Assembly (NCBI GenBank): GCA_017516825.1
Contig: JAFXBC010000056.1
Location: 1-52,184 of the forward strand
Origin: Clostridia bacterium
Lineage (GTDB): Bacteria > Bacillota > Clostridia > Oscillospirales > CAG-382
Length of the DNA: 52,184 nt
Direction: 5' to 3'
Position 1 is the first letter of the stretch, and every line of letters starts with the position of its first letter. The notes below the pieces were generated by a model that saw nothing but the letters and a program-made list of their open reading frames with translations, did no database searches and was not told where the DNA came from. Below, piece after piece: positions 14,922 through 22,346 of this stretch. The translations under genes were made by a program, and so were the position numbers.

Positions 14922-16853
14922 TTATTTGGGGTCCTTGGGCACTCGCAGGGCTCTGGTGGCGTTGAGAACCGCCAGCACCAGTACGCCTACGTCCGCGAAG
15001 GCGGCCAGGCCCATGTGGTTGTGTCCCTGCTCCATGTGTCCGTGGGCGGCAAAGGCTGTGGCGATCTCGAAAATGAGAACCCCTACCTTCACCGTCAAAG
15101 AGAAGATCACGTTCTGCCAGACGATCCGCTTGGTCTTCTTGGCACAGCGGATGGCGGTGGCAACCCCCAAGGGCTTGTCATCCATCAGCACCACGTCTGC
15201 CGCTTCGATGGCGGCGTCGGAGCCCAAGGCTCCCATGGCGATGCCCACGTCCGCGCGGGACAAAACGGGGGCGTCGTTGATGCCGTCTCCCACGAAGGCC
15301 AAAGCGCTTCCCTTAGGCTTTTCCGCCAGCAGGGCTTCCACCTTCTCCACCTTCTCGGCGGGAAGCAGACCGCAATGGACCTCGTCCACCTGCAAGCGGG
15401 CGGCAACCTCCTTGCCCACGCTTTCACGGTCCCCTGTCAGGATCACCGTTTTGCGGGGCTTCAGGGCGCGGATGGTACGTTCCGCATCCGGCTTCACCTG
15501 GTCGTTGATCTCCACGTGGCCTGCGTAACAGCCGTTCACGCCAACGTGAACCACCGTCCCCAAATGATGATGGTGACATTCCGTAACGGCAACGCCGAAT
15601 TCCTCCATCAGAGCGCGGTTGCCCACCAGAACGTCCAGCCCGTCGATATCGGCGTGGACGCCCTTCCCGGGAAGCTCCTTCACGGAGAATACCTTGGTAC
15701 GGTCGATCTCCTTCTTGTAGGCCTGGGCCAGGGAGCGGGAAATGGGGTGGTCGGAATAACATTCCGCCGCCGCGGCAAGGTACGACAGCTCCTCCTCGGT
15801 CATGGAGTCGGGATGGATCACCGTCACGGTAAAGGTACCGCTGGTGAGGGTGCCTGTTTTGTCAAACACCACCGTCTCCACACGGGCAAGCTCCTCGATA
15901 TGGTTGGCTCCCTTGATGAGGATGCCCCGCTTGGCCGCCCCGCCGATGCCTCCGAAGAAGGTCAAGGGCACGGAGATCACCAAGGCGCAGGGGCAGGAGA
16001 CTACCAGACAGGTCAGTGCCAGCATCACCCATTTGTATACGTCCTCCCCGAAGAATACGGGAGGCACGGCACCCAACAGCAAAGCGATGATCACCACCGC
16101 AGGGGTGTAATATTTGGCAAAGCGGGTGATGAAGTTTTCGCTTTTTGCCTTGGCAAAGGAAGCGTTTTCCACCAGCTCCAAGATCTTGGCCACGGTGGAT
16201 TCCCCGTAGGGCTTGGTGGTACGGCATTTCACCATACCGCTCATATTCACGCATCCGGAGACCATCTCGTCTCCCTCCGCCAGATCCCTGGGCATGGCCT
16301 CCCCCGTAAGGGTGGCGGTGTCCACGTTGGTCTTTCCGGAAAGGATCACGCAATCCAAGGGTACCTTTTCCCCGGGCTTGATCACGATGATCTCACCCGG
16401 CTCTACCTCCTCGGGAGATACCTGCAAAAGCGCTCCGTCGCGCTCTACGTTGGCGTAGTCGGGACGGATGTCCATCAAGGCGGTGACGGAACGACGGCTC
16501 TTGCCCACGGCAATGCCCTGCAAAAGCTCACCCACCTGGTAGAGGAGCATGACCTCCCCCGCCTCGGCGTAAGCCCCCGCGAAGAAAGCGCCCACGGTGG
16601 CGATACACATGAGAAAGTTCTCGTCGAAGATCCGCCCGTGGAAGATGTTCAGAACCGCCTTCCGCAGTACGTCGTACCCTGCGATCAGGTAGGGAACGGA
16701 AAACAGCGGCAGAGTGACGTAAAGGGGCCAATCGTGGAAATGCCATAGCTCTCCCATAGGGGTATGCCCGATGAGGAACAAGGGCAGAAAGATCACGCCG
16801 GCAACGAGAATGCGGTAGAATAATTTACGTTGTTTTCTTGTCAAATGCTTCAT
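14922..16853 (-). CDS. Heavy-metal-translocating P1B-type ATPase (Zn/Cd/Pb type)
   Basis: This 643-aa ATPase exports soft divalent metals across the membrane. Present are the actuator motif TGEAMP (about 183), the intramembrane metal site SCPCALVIS (CPC at about 287-289), the phosphorylated DKTGTLT (Asp331), the P1B-specific SDHPIS, a GDRES segment and GDGINDAP. About six to eight membrane segments surround these. It lacks the N-terminal HMA metal-binding domain; that domain is encoded as a separate upstream gene. A CHHHHLG cluster in the nucleotide-binding region is unusual and could bind metal. The start is ATG at 16853, overlapping the HMA stop as ATGA; an upstream in-frame codon would lie inside that gene. 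CPC chemistry suggests Zn, Cd or Pb, but copper is not excluded. Confidence 0.94.
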   Translation of the reverse strand: MKHLTRKQRKLFYRILVAGVIFLPLFLIGHTPMGELWHFHDWPLYVTLPLFSVPYLIAGYDVLRKAVLNIFHGRIFDENFLMCIATVGAFFAGAYAEAGEVMLLYQVGELLQGIAVGKSRRSVTALMDIRPDYANVERDGALLQVSPEEVEPGEIIVIKPGEKVPLDCVILSGKTNVDTATLTGEAMPRDLAEGDEMVSGCVNMSGMVKCRTTKPYGESTVAKILELVENASFAKAKSENFITRFAKYYTPAVVIIALLLGAVPPVFFGEDVYKWVMLALTCLVVSCPCALVISVPLTFFGGIGGAAKRGILIKGANHIEELARVETVVFDKTGTLTSGTFTVTVIHPDSMTEEELSYLAAAAECYSDHPISRSLAQAYKKEIDRTKVFSVKELPGKGVHADIDGLDVLVGNRALMEEFGVAVTECHHHHLGTVVHVGVNGCYAGHVEINDQVKPDAERTIRALKPRKTVILTGDRESVGKEVAARLQVDEVHCGLLPAEKVEKVEALLAEKPKGSALAFVGDGINDAPVLSRADVGIAMGALGSDAAIEAADVVLMDDKPLGVATAIRCAKKTKRIVWQNVIFSLTVKVGVLIFEIATAFAAHGHMEQGHNHMGLAAFADVGVLVLAVLNATRALRVPKDPK

Positions 16854-17071
16854 TTTACGATGATACGGCAATCCGGCTCCACCTTGCGGCAGATCTTCAC
16901 GGCTTCTTTCAGAATTTCATCAAAGCGGGCGTCCTCCGCATCCAGCACGAACTTCTGGGCGATGTAGCTGACGGTGACGCTGTTCACACCCTCCAGCTTG
17001 CGGATGGCTTCCTCCATTTTTGCGGCGCAATGGGCGCAATCCAGGTCTTCCATCACAAAGGTCTTTTTCAT
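16850..17071 (-). CDS. Stand-alone HMA heavy-metal-binding protein
   Basis: This 73-aa ferredoxin-like HMA domain has the metal site DCAHC (Cys12, Cys15) on the first loop and the usual beta-alpha-beta-beta-alpha-beta length. It should be a cytosolic metallochaperone delivering metal to the ATPase. The Asp before the first Cys (DCxxC instead of the copper-type MxCxxC) fits the zinc/cadmium-type HMA domains. Its TGA overlaps the ATPase ATG (ATGA), so translation is coupled and stoichiometry can be fixed. The start is ATG at 17071 after AGAAGGA. It replaces the fused N-terminal HMA seen in most relatives. Confidence 0.93.
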   Translation of the reverse strand: MKKTFVMEDLDCAHCAAKMEEAIRKLEGVNSVTVSYIAQKFVLDAEDARFDEILKEAVKICRKVEPDCRIIVK

Positions 17072-17091
17072 AAACGCATTCCTTCTTTCTT

Positions 17092-17760
17092 TTATTTAGC
17101 AGACGTGTCCCATTGACTGACGAACACGAATTCTTCATAGAAAATTTGGATCTCTGGGGCTTCCGCCTCAAGGGATTCCTCCGAAACGTCCTCCTCGGGA
17201 TCCTCCGTCTCCTCGGATAGGTCTTCTTCCAAGGAGGCTTCCTTTTCCGCCTCCAGGGATTCGTCGATCTCCTCTCCCCGCTTTTGCAGGTAGCGGAGGT
17301 ATTCCTCCTCGCTGATATAGGGAATGGCCACGCGGTATTCCCCGGAGGACATGGCCGCCAGAAGCTCCTCGTCCAGGCAATAGGTCAAGGTCATCCCCGG
17401 CTCCAGGTGGGCGTACATCCCGCCGTACTTCACGGAGATCACCGCGCTGTCCTCCCGCACGAAGCGGATCTCGCACACGTCCAGCCACTCCCCGTTCTCC
17501 AGGAACTGAAGCATGGCGCAGGACTCCTTGCTTTCGTCGATGAGGATATCCATCCCCAGCATATTCCGCACCGTAAAGGTCACGCTGCTGGTGAATTCCT
17601 CTCCCGAGGTGTCGATGGAGACCTCCACCTCCTGCCCCTGCCGCCAAAGCACGCTGCCTGCGGCAAAGCAGATCCCGCCAAAGGCCAGAAAACAGATCAC
17701 GATGAGCAAAAACGCCCCCGCTTTGTTGCCGCCGCTTTTTTCTATCGGCTGTTCACCCAA
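17092..17760 (-). CDS. Single-pass membrane protein with Glu-rich tail
   Basis: The 222-aa protein has a short cytosolic N-terminus and one membrane segment (about residues 13-35). An extracytoplasmic beta-rich domain of about 110 residues follows, with TVRNMLGMDILIDE and GMYAHLEPGMTLTY, resembling an Ig-like fold. After it comes a very acidic Glu/Ser tail (about 155-205) ending in an aromatic stretch. I cannot assign a family. The start is TTG at 17760 with GGAGG nine bases upstream; a stop codon lies three codons further up. It is first in the operon with the HMA and ATPase genes (20-base gap), so a link to metal export is possible. The acidic tail could bind cations (inference). Confidence 0.75.
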   Translation of the reverse strand: MGEQPIEKSGGNKAGAFLLIVICFLAFGGICFAAGSVLWRQGQEVEVSIDTSGEEFTSSVTFTVRNMLGMDILIDESKESCAMLQFLENGEWLDVCEIRFVREDSAVISVKYGGMYAHLEPGMTLTYCLDEELLAAMSSGEYRVAIPYISEEEYLRYLQKRGEEIDESLEAEKEASLEEDLSEETEDPEEDVSEESLEAEAPEIQIFYEEFVFVSQWDTSAK

Positions 17761-17794
17761 GAGTCCTCACCTCCCAAACATAGTTTTTCAGGCT

Positions 17795-17823
17795 ATTATA
17801 CACCTTTTTTCGGGATTTGTAAA
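17795..17823 (-). promoter_or_regulatory. Promoter of the metal-ATPase operon
   Basis: Minus strand TTTACA (17818-17823), a 17-base spacer and TATAAT (17795-17800), about 35 bases upstream of the TTG start at 17760. No clear CadC/SmtB or MerR dyad could be recognised. Confidence 0.82.
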
Positions 17824-17911
17824 GAGCAAATCCGCCTACTTTTTCATAGAATGGTATTGATAATACGGAATCACCCTTCCGTTTACCCCAACCAACAAGG
17901 AGGATCTCCCA

Positions 17912-18766
17912 ATGATCGATAGAAACAATCAGCAGTCCTGCCAGCAAAACAATGCTTCCCCCTGCGGCAAGAGCGGTATTTGCGGAGGCAAGGAGCAGAC
18001 CTGCTGTGTCAGCGTAAACAAGATCTTCGATTCCGCCAAGGACAAAGACTGCTTGGAGGATCTGCGCGTCCATCTTTGCGACAACGCCCAGGAGGTTGTG
18101 GATCACGCCACCGCCGTGCGGTGTACCGACGTGGAGGTGCTTTACACAGGCATCTCGTTGGACAGCGTGCCCTTCAACTGCGGCTTTTACCAGGTGACCG
18201 TGCGGTATTTCTTCGGCGTGACGTTGGAATGCTGTGTTTGCGGCGGCAGAAGCCAGTTCGTGAAAGGGCTTTGCGCCTTTGACAAGAAAATGATCCTGTA
18301 CGGCGGGGAAAAGAACGTCTCCGTCTTCACCTCCGATCCCGACGGCAACGATTTCTGTGCAGATCCCTGCAAGCTCCGTTGCAACGAGCATTCCACCCTG
18401 CCCTCCGTGACCCTGGAGGTGGCCCCGCCCATCTGCCTGGACGTGAAGGTGAAGGAACGCTGTGTACCCTTCGGCCATTGCTGTATGAGCTGTGACAGCA
18501 TTCCCCAGCGGATCCGCTCCCGCTTTGACGGAGAGTTTATGGACGGCATCGGCTCCGTAAACGTTTACGTCAGCATCGGGCTGTTTACCGTCATCCGCAT
18601 GGAGCGACAGGTACAGCTCACCCTGCCCTCCAGCAGGTTCTGCCTCCCCGAACGGGACAGCACCCCCGCCCAGGACGGCGCGGATCCCTGCAGTGTGTTC
18701 AGCAAGATGAACTTCCCTCTGGGCGAGTTCTTCCCCTACGCCGACGGCGACTGCAAGTGCAGGTAA
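17912..18766 (+). CDS. Cys-rich conserved clostridial protein, possible spore coat component
   Basis: This 284-aa soluble protein has no signal peptide. It begins with a Gln/Asn/Cys-rich tail and holds more than 20 cysteines, many paired (CC, CVC, CKLRC, CCMSC). The middle reads as two related beta domains: VSVNKIFDSAKD...LEDLRV near 30-55, FNCGFYQVTVRYFF near 90-100, FDKKMILYGGEKN near 124, then VYVSIGLFTVIRMERQVQL near 230. The ending is a FPLGEFFPY motif. I recognise this as a conserved but uncharacterised family of spore-forming Clostridia; a coat or crust role is inference from cysteine content and distribution. A strong AGGAGG precedes the ATG. A CATAGAAT about 65 bases upstream is a weak match to a sporulation -10. 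Its last 10 codons are duplicated downstream. Confidence 0.85.
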   Translation: MIDRNNQQSCQQNNASPCGKSGICGGKEQTCCVSVNKIFDSAKDKDCLEDLRVHLCDNAQEVVDHATAVRCTDVEVLYTGISLDSVPFNCGFYQVTVRYFFGVTLECCVCGGRSQFVKGLCAFDKKMILYGGEKNVSVFTSDPDGNDFCADPCKLRCNEHSTLPSVTLEVAPPICLDVKVKERCVPFGHCCMSCDSIPQRIRSRFDGEFMDGIGSVNVYVSIGLFTVIRMERQVQLTLPSSRFCLPERDSTPAQDGADPCSVFSKMNFPLGEFFPYADGDCKCR

Positions 18767-18805
18767 TCGCTCCGCTCTCACCCCCGAACACACGGTTCGG
18801 GGGTG
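18737..18805 (+). repeat. Gene-tail duplication, copy 1 (with terminator)
   Basis: These 69 bases cover the last 9-10 codons and stop of the Cys-rich gene plus its hairpin CCCCCGAA...TTCGGGGG (18781-18803). They recur at 18974-19042 with one mismatch. The hairpin is the likely terminator, although no long T-run follows. Confidence 0.9.
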
Positions 18806-18973
18806 GATTTCCACGGCGCTTCCCCGCGCCGTGAGCCCCTTCGGGGTTCGCGCAGGAAGGCGCGAATTTTTCTCTCGTCCTGCGTTTCTCGCAGAACGCC
18901 CTTCCGGGACGAGAAAAACCAAGATCGGTGTCTTTTGCCCGAAGTGAATTCGGGCAGCGACGCAATTTGATTG

Positions 18974-19042
18974 TATGCCGACGGCGACTGCAAGTGCAGG
19001 TAATCGCTCCGCTCTCACCCCCGAACACACGGTTCGGGGGTG
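18974..19042 (+). repeat. Gene-tail duplication, copy 2
   Basis: 68 of 69 bases equal 18737-18805, 237 bases downstream. The 168 bases in between (18806-18973) are palindrome-rich and carry no gene. A third copy of the CCCCCGAA...TTCGGGGG hairpin, with a longer stem ending in CCTGA/TCAGG, lies at about 19343-19376. Confidence 0.9.
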
Positions 19043-19125
19043 AGATTGCTGACAAACCCCATACCCAAAGAATCCCTTAGCAAATTGCACAAACATGCTA
19101 TTTGCTGCAAAACCAATGGGTGGAA

Positions 19126-19290
19126 CATGGGCTCCCTCCGGGAGGGAGCTGTCAGCCGCATGGCTGACTGAGGGAGCCAGCGGGAGATAGAGCAACCATT
19201 TTCGATGAAAAAGTTGCTTTGGGTGCTCGCGGGCTCCTACCACCACCTGCGGTGGTCCCCCTCCCTCCCGGAGGGAGGCTGGAGCAACCT
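19126..19290. repeat. Intergenic palindromic repeat, two modules
   Basis: Module 1 (about 19126-19177) has GGCTCCCTCCGGGAGGGAGC, then a GTCAGCC/GGCTGAC palindrome and GAGGGAGCC. Module 2 (about 19232-19290) has CCACCTGCGGTGG, then CCCCCTCCCTCC and GGAGGGAGGCT. Both modules recur at 51775-52080. No open reading frame of its own is credible. With the tail duplication and the inverted repeat at 19406, it accounts for most of the 950-base gap before the next gene. Confidence 0.75.
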
Positions 19291-19405
19291 CGTCTTTGTA
19301 TATTTTGCTAAATGCGACACAAAGATGCCACTTTGTCATCAGCCTGACCCCCGAACACACGGTTCGGGGGTCAGGCTATTTCCACATATCCGACGCCTTG
19401 CTATT

Positions 19406-19589
19406 CGGGGCGCCGAAGGGCGACGCCCCCTACGGAGACGAAACGAAGAAACCCATAACAAGAGCTTTCTTTTCTCGCAAGAAGAACGGTGCCATTATTT
19501 TATTTGCTTTGCAGTTTGCGTGAAGCGAACCGCGAGGTCAATCTGCGGCGGGCGCGTATTCGTAGGGGGCGACGCCCTTCGGCGCCCCG
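19406..19589. repeat. MITE-like element with 29-bp inverted ends
   Basis: The left end (19406-19434, beginning CGGGGCGCCGAAGGG) and the right end (19561-19589) are reverse complements over 29 bases with one mismatch, about 126 bases apart. The interior is AT-richer and holds no credible gene. It could fold into a long hairpin upstream of the GH127 gene. Confidence 0.75.
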
Positions 19590-19660
19590 CAAAAAGCCTT
19601 CGCTCACGTTGAGCATATTGCGGCTCGTAATACTCCCTGTGCATTTTATCCCTTCCCCTC

Positions 19661-19689
19661 TTGCTTTTTCTTCCCGTTTGTGGTATGCT
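19661..19689 (+). promoter_or_regulatory. Promoter of the GH127 gene
   Basis: TTGCTT (19661-19666), a 17-base spacer and TATGCT (19684-19689), 29 bases upstream of the ATG. Confidence 0.65.
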
Positions 19690-19718
19690 GTAATCACCAA
19701 AGAGTAAGGAGAATTTCA

Positions 19719-21527
19719 ATGAGCACATGGAATTTTTTCACCTCTAAAGAGCTGAAGCCCGCGGGCTGGCTGAAGAGACAGCTGGAGATCCAGGCGGAGG
19801 GCCTTTGCGGCAACCTGGATAAGGTCTGGCGGGACGTGCGGGACAGCGCGTGGATCGGCGGAAACGCAGACGGCTGGGAGCGGGTTCCCTATTGGCTGGA
19901 CGGCTTCATCCCCATGGCCTATCTGCTGGAAAACGAAGATATGATCGCCCGGGCGAAGAAATATATGGACGCCATCATGGCCTCCCAATGCGAGGACGGC
20001 TGGATCTGCCCCTGCGACGTGGAAAAGCGCCCCAAGTACGACACCTGGACGGTGCTTCTCATCGCCAAGGTACTGGTGGTGTATTACGATTGCTCCGGGG
20101 ATGAACGGGTACCCGACGTGATCTACCGCACCATGAAGAACTTCTACGACCTCCTTTCCGCAGGGACCATCAAGCTCTTCGACTGGGGCAAATACCGCTG
20201 GTTTGAGGGCTTCATCGCCTTGAGCTTCCTGTGGGAACGCCACGGCGAGGATTGGATCAAAAAGCTGGCACGGATTTTGAAGGATCAGGGCATGGATTAC
20301 CACACCGCAGAGCATCTGTGGAAAACGCCCTTGAACAAGTGGACCTTCGATACCCACATCGTCAACCTGGCCATGATGCTGAAATACGAGGCCGTCTCCC
20401 ACGAACTGCTGGGAGAAGAATACACCGATGACGTACGGAATCTGCTGGGGATCCTGGAACAATACAACAGCATGCCCGCAGGCACCATTGCGGGAGACGA
20501 ATGTCTGGCAGGCCTTTCCCCCATTCACGGGGCGGAGCTTTGCTCCGTGGTGGAATTGATGTACGCTTACGAGCTGTTGTACGCCCACACCGGGGACAGA
20601 GAATGGGCAGAGCGGCTGGAGTTCTTGGCCTTCAACGCCCTCCCCGCCGCCAACAGCGACGATATGTGGACCCACCAGTACGACCAGATGTCCAACCAGA
20701 TCGCCTGCATCCGCTTCCCGGGGAAGACCCTCTTCCGCACCAACGGGTCGGAGGCTCATCTCTTTGGCTTAGAGCCGGAATTCGGCTGCTGCACCGCCAA
20801 CTTCGGCCAGGGTTGGCCCAAGTTCATCCTCTCCGCCTTCCTTCATAAGGACGGCGTGGTGGAAAGCACCCTGCCCGTGCCCTGCAAGCTTACCACCCCC
20901 GATCATACCATCACCGTGGAGACGGAATATCCCTTCCGCAACCGCATGGTATACACTTTGGAGGCAAAGAAAGCCTTCACCTTCCGTATCCGCATCCCCT
21001 CCTTTGCAAAGAATCTCACCGTGGACGGCAAGCCCGCAGAGGGAGATCAGAGCTTTGCTCTTTCCGCCGGGGAGACCCGGGTGATCACCCTGGCCTTTGA
21101 GACGGAGGTGGAGTGGATGGCCCGTCCCTACGATCTGTACGCCGTGAAGAAGGGCTCCCTCCTCTTTGCCCTGCCCATTCCCTACGAGACCAATATGCGG
21201 GAATACGAGCGAAACGGCGTGGAGCGGAAGTTCCCCTACTGCGACTACGAGTATATCCCCAAGGGAGAGTGGAGCTTCGGCTACACCGCCGTGGAAAAAG
21301 AAACGGCTTTCAAGGGGGTTTCCGAAATCCCCTTCTCCTCCAAGGAGCCTCCCGTGACCCTGCAGGCCACCGTCACTCCCATTGCATGGGGCTTTGAAGA
21401 CGGCTACGACACCGTCTGCGCCAAGGTGCCGGAATCCCGCACCCCCGTGGGAGAAGCAAGAACGGTCACCCTCTACCCCTACGGCTGTGCCAAGCTCCGT
21501 ATGACCGAGCTTCCCATGGTAAAATAA
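19719..21527 (+). CDS. Beta-L-arabinofuranosidase family protein (GH127-like)
   Basis: This 602-aa cytosolic enzyme (no signal peptide) is predicted to remove beta-L-arabinofuranosyl units from short oligosaccharides. It has the (alpha/alpha)6-barrel signature of the former DUF1680 family. The zinc-cysteine active site is complete by comparison with the Bifidobacterium enzyme HypBA1: Glu273 and Cys275 in GAELC, and Cys357-Cys358 in FGCCTANFG, with the first Cys of the pair being the nucleophile in that family. Glu261 in AGDEC is the candidate acid/base. A C-terminal beta domain (about 380-600) completes the fold. The start is ATG at 19719 after AAGGAGA. Exact linkage specificity (GH127, GH146 or relatives) cannot be decided here. 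It is monocistronic. Confidence 0.9.
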   Translation: MSTWNFFTSKELKPAGWLKRQLEIQAEGLCGNLDKVWRDVRDSAWIGGNADGWERVPYWLDGFIPMAYLLENEDMIARAKKYMDAIMASQCEDGWICPCDVEKRPKYDTWTVLLIAKVLVVYYDCSGDERVPDVIYRTMKNFYDLLSAGTIKLFDWGKYRWFEGFIALSFLWERHGEDWIKKLARILKDQGMDYHTAEHLWKTPLNKWTFDTHIVNLAMMLKYEAVSHELLGEEYTDDVRNLLGILEQYNSMPAGTIAGDECLAGLSPIHGAELCSVVELMYAYELLYAHTGDREWAERLEFLAFNALPAANSDDMWTHQYDQMSNQIACIRFPGKTLFRTNGSEAHLFGLEPEFGCCTANFGQGWPKFILSAFLHKDGVVESTLPVPCKLTTPDHTITVETEYPFRNRMVYTLEAKKAFTFRIRIPSFAKNLTVDGKPAEGDQSFALSAGETRVITLAFETEVEWMARPYDLYAVKKGSLLFALPIPYETNMREYERNGVERKFPYCDYEYIPKGEWSFGYTAVEKETAFKGVSEIPFSSKEPPVTLQATVTPIAWGFEDGYDTVCAKVPESRTPVGEARTVTLYPYGCAKLRMTELPMVK

Positions 21528-21555
21528 AAGCAAGCTTCCCCGGGAAGCCAAAGAA

Positions 21556-21600
21556 ACTCCGCAAAAGTCGCGTATACCGCGACCTTTGCGGAGTATTTTC
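21556..21600 (+). terminator. Terminator after the GH127 gene
   Basis: A long hairpin, ACTCCGCAAA plus GTCGCG (21556-21572), pairs with CGCGAC plus TTTGCGGAGT (21578-21594), and is followed by a T-rich but broken run. A smaller GCTTCCC/GGGAAGC hairpin precedes it at about 21534-21548. Confidence 0.8.
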
Positions 21601-21694
21601 GTTTCTAAAGAGCAACTGCTATTTCATTTATATTTAACCGCACTCCCGTACTTATCCGTTGACTCGATTTTCACGAGCAAAACGCAAGGGTCCC

Positions 21695-21991
21695 CGTCAT
21701 CCTGAGGGAGCCCGAAGGGCGAGTCGAAGTATCCGCAGTCGAGGCGTAGCCGAGTGGCGGAAACCGCCGTAGGCGGGATCTACTGCAAGTCTGATCTACC
21801 CTTACGCGGGTAAAGTTGCATTTTCTTTGGCAAGAAAAGGTACATCAAACTCTTAGTAGATCCTCCCTCATCGCAGAGCGATTCGGGACTCTCACTCGGA
21901 CTCGCGTCACTCGTTCGAGTTCGACGCGCGCGGAGATATACTACAGTGCCAAACAATCGGTACTATGGTTCCGCGCTTGCTCAGAATGACG
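21695..21991. mobile_element. MITE-like element with CGTCATnCTGAG terminal inverted repeats
   Basis: The ends CGTCATCCTGAG (21695-21706) and CTCAGAATGACG (21980-21991) are 12-bp inverted repeats with one mismatch, enclosing 297 bases full of sub-palindromes. There is no transposase, so it is presumably non-autonomous. A fragment of the same family in the opposite orientation lies at 1-195. It fills much of the gene-free stretch 21528-22346. Confidence 0.7.
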
Positions 21992-22064
21992 TCATGTGGC
22001 CATTGTGTTCTCATTTTTGTTTTTCTTGCAACCTGTCAAGTTATCATTGCTATATTCCACGTTG

Positions 22065-22093
22065 TTGCATGGAAGGCGCGTTTGGTGTATACT
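22065..22093 (+). promoter_or_regulatory. Orphan promoter-like sequence
   Basis: TTGCAT (22065-22070), a 17-base spacer and TATACT (22088-22093). No gene follows; the next feature is the duplicated hairpin at about 22143-22174, so any transcript would be about 75 bases. Confidence 0.4.
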
Positions 22094-22135
22094 AAAGAGC
22101 GAACCGATCTCCCTTTGCTGCGACAGAACTCCATA

Positions 22136-22255
22136 CCCCGCAAAAAAGCCTTCCCCAAAGCGGAGAAGGCTTTTCGTATTGCTTTTTACCCTACGTTTAC
22201 GGTCACTTCGCAAGGAGCGGAATAGCCCAGGTTTGCGGAAATGGCGTAGGAGAAG
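22136..22255 (-). repeat. 120-bp direct repeat, copy A (detached 3' end of the DUF4855 gene)
   Basis: Perfectly identical to 24147-24266. It consists of a terminator hairpin plus the last 23 codons and stop of the DUF4855 lipoprotein, but without the rest of the gene. At 22256 the sequence diverges abruptly into unrelated DNA. Confidence 0.95.
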
Positions 22256-22346
22256 ACAAGATGCGTGGCGAAAAAATTTCGTTTTTTTGCAGGAGCTTTT
22301 GCATCCGAACCACTTTTAATATTATTGATAACTCCTATCACAGCTT

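Noticed and set aside
14625..16748. A 707-codon open frame opposite the P-ATPase and CapA genes
   Set aside because: It is a shadow of GC-rich coding sequence on the other strand; no motif, and low-complexity His/Gly/Val composition.
17836..17860. Sigma-E or sigma-K promoter before the Cys-rich gene
   Set aside because: CATAGAAT fits a sporulation -10 only loosely and no matching -35 is present at the right distance.
17753..19360. A 535-codon open frame across the Cys-rich gene and the repeats
   Set aside because: It is antisense to a well-supported gene and runs through duplicated hairpins; its repeated peptide is only the palindromic DNA translated.
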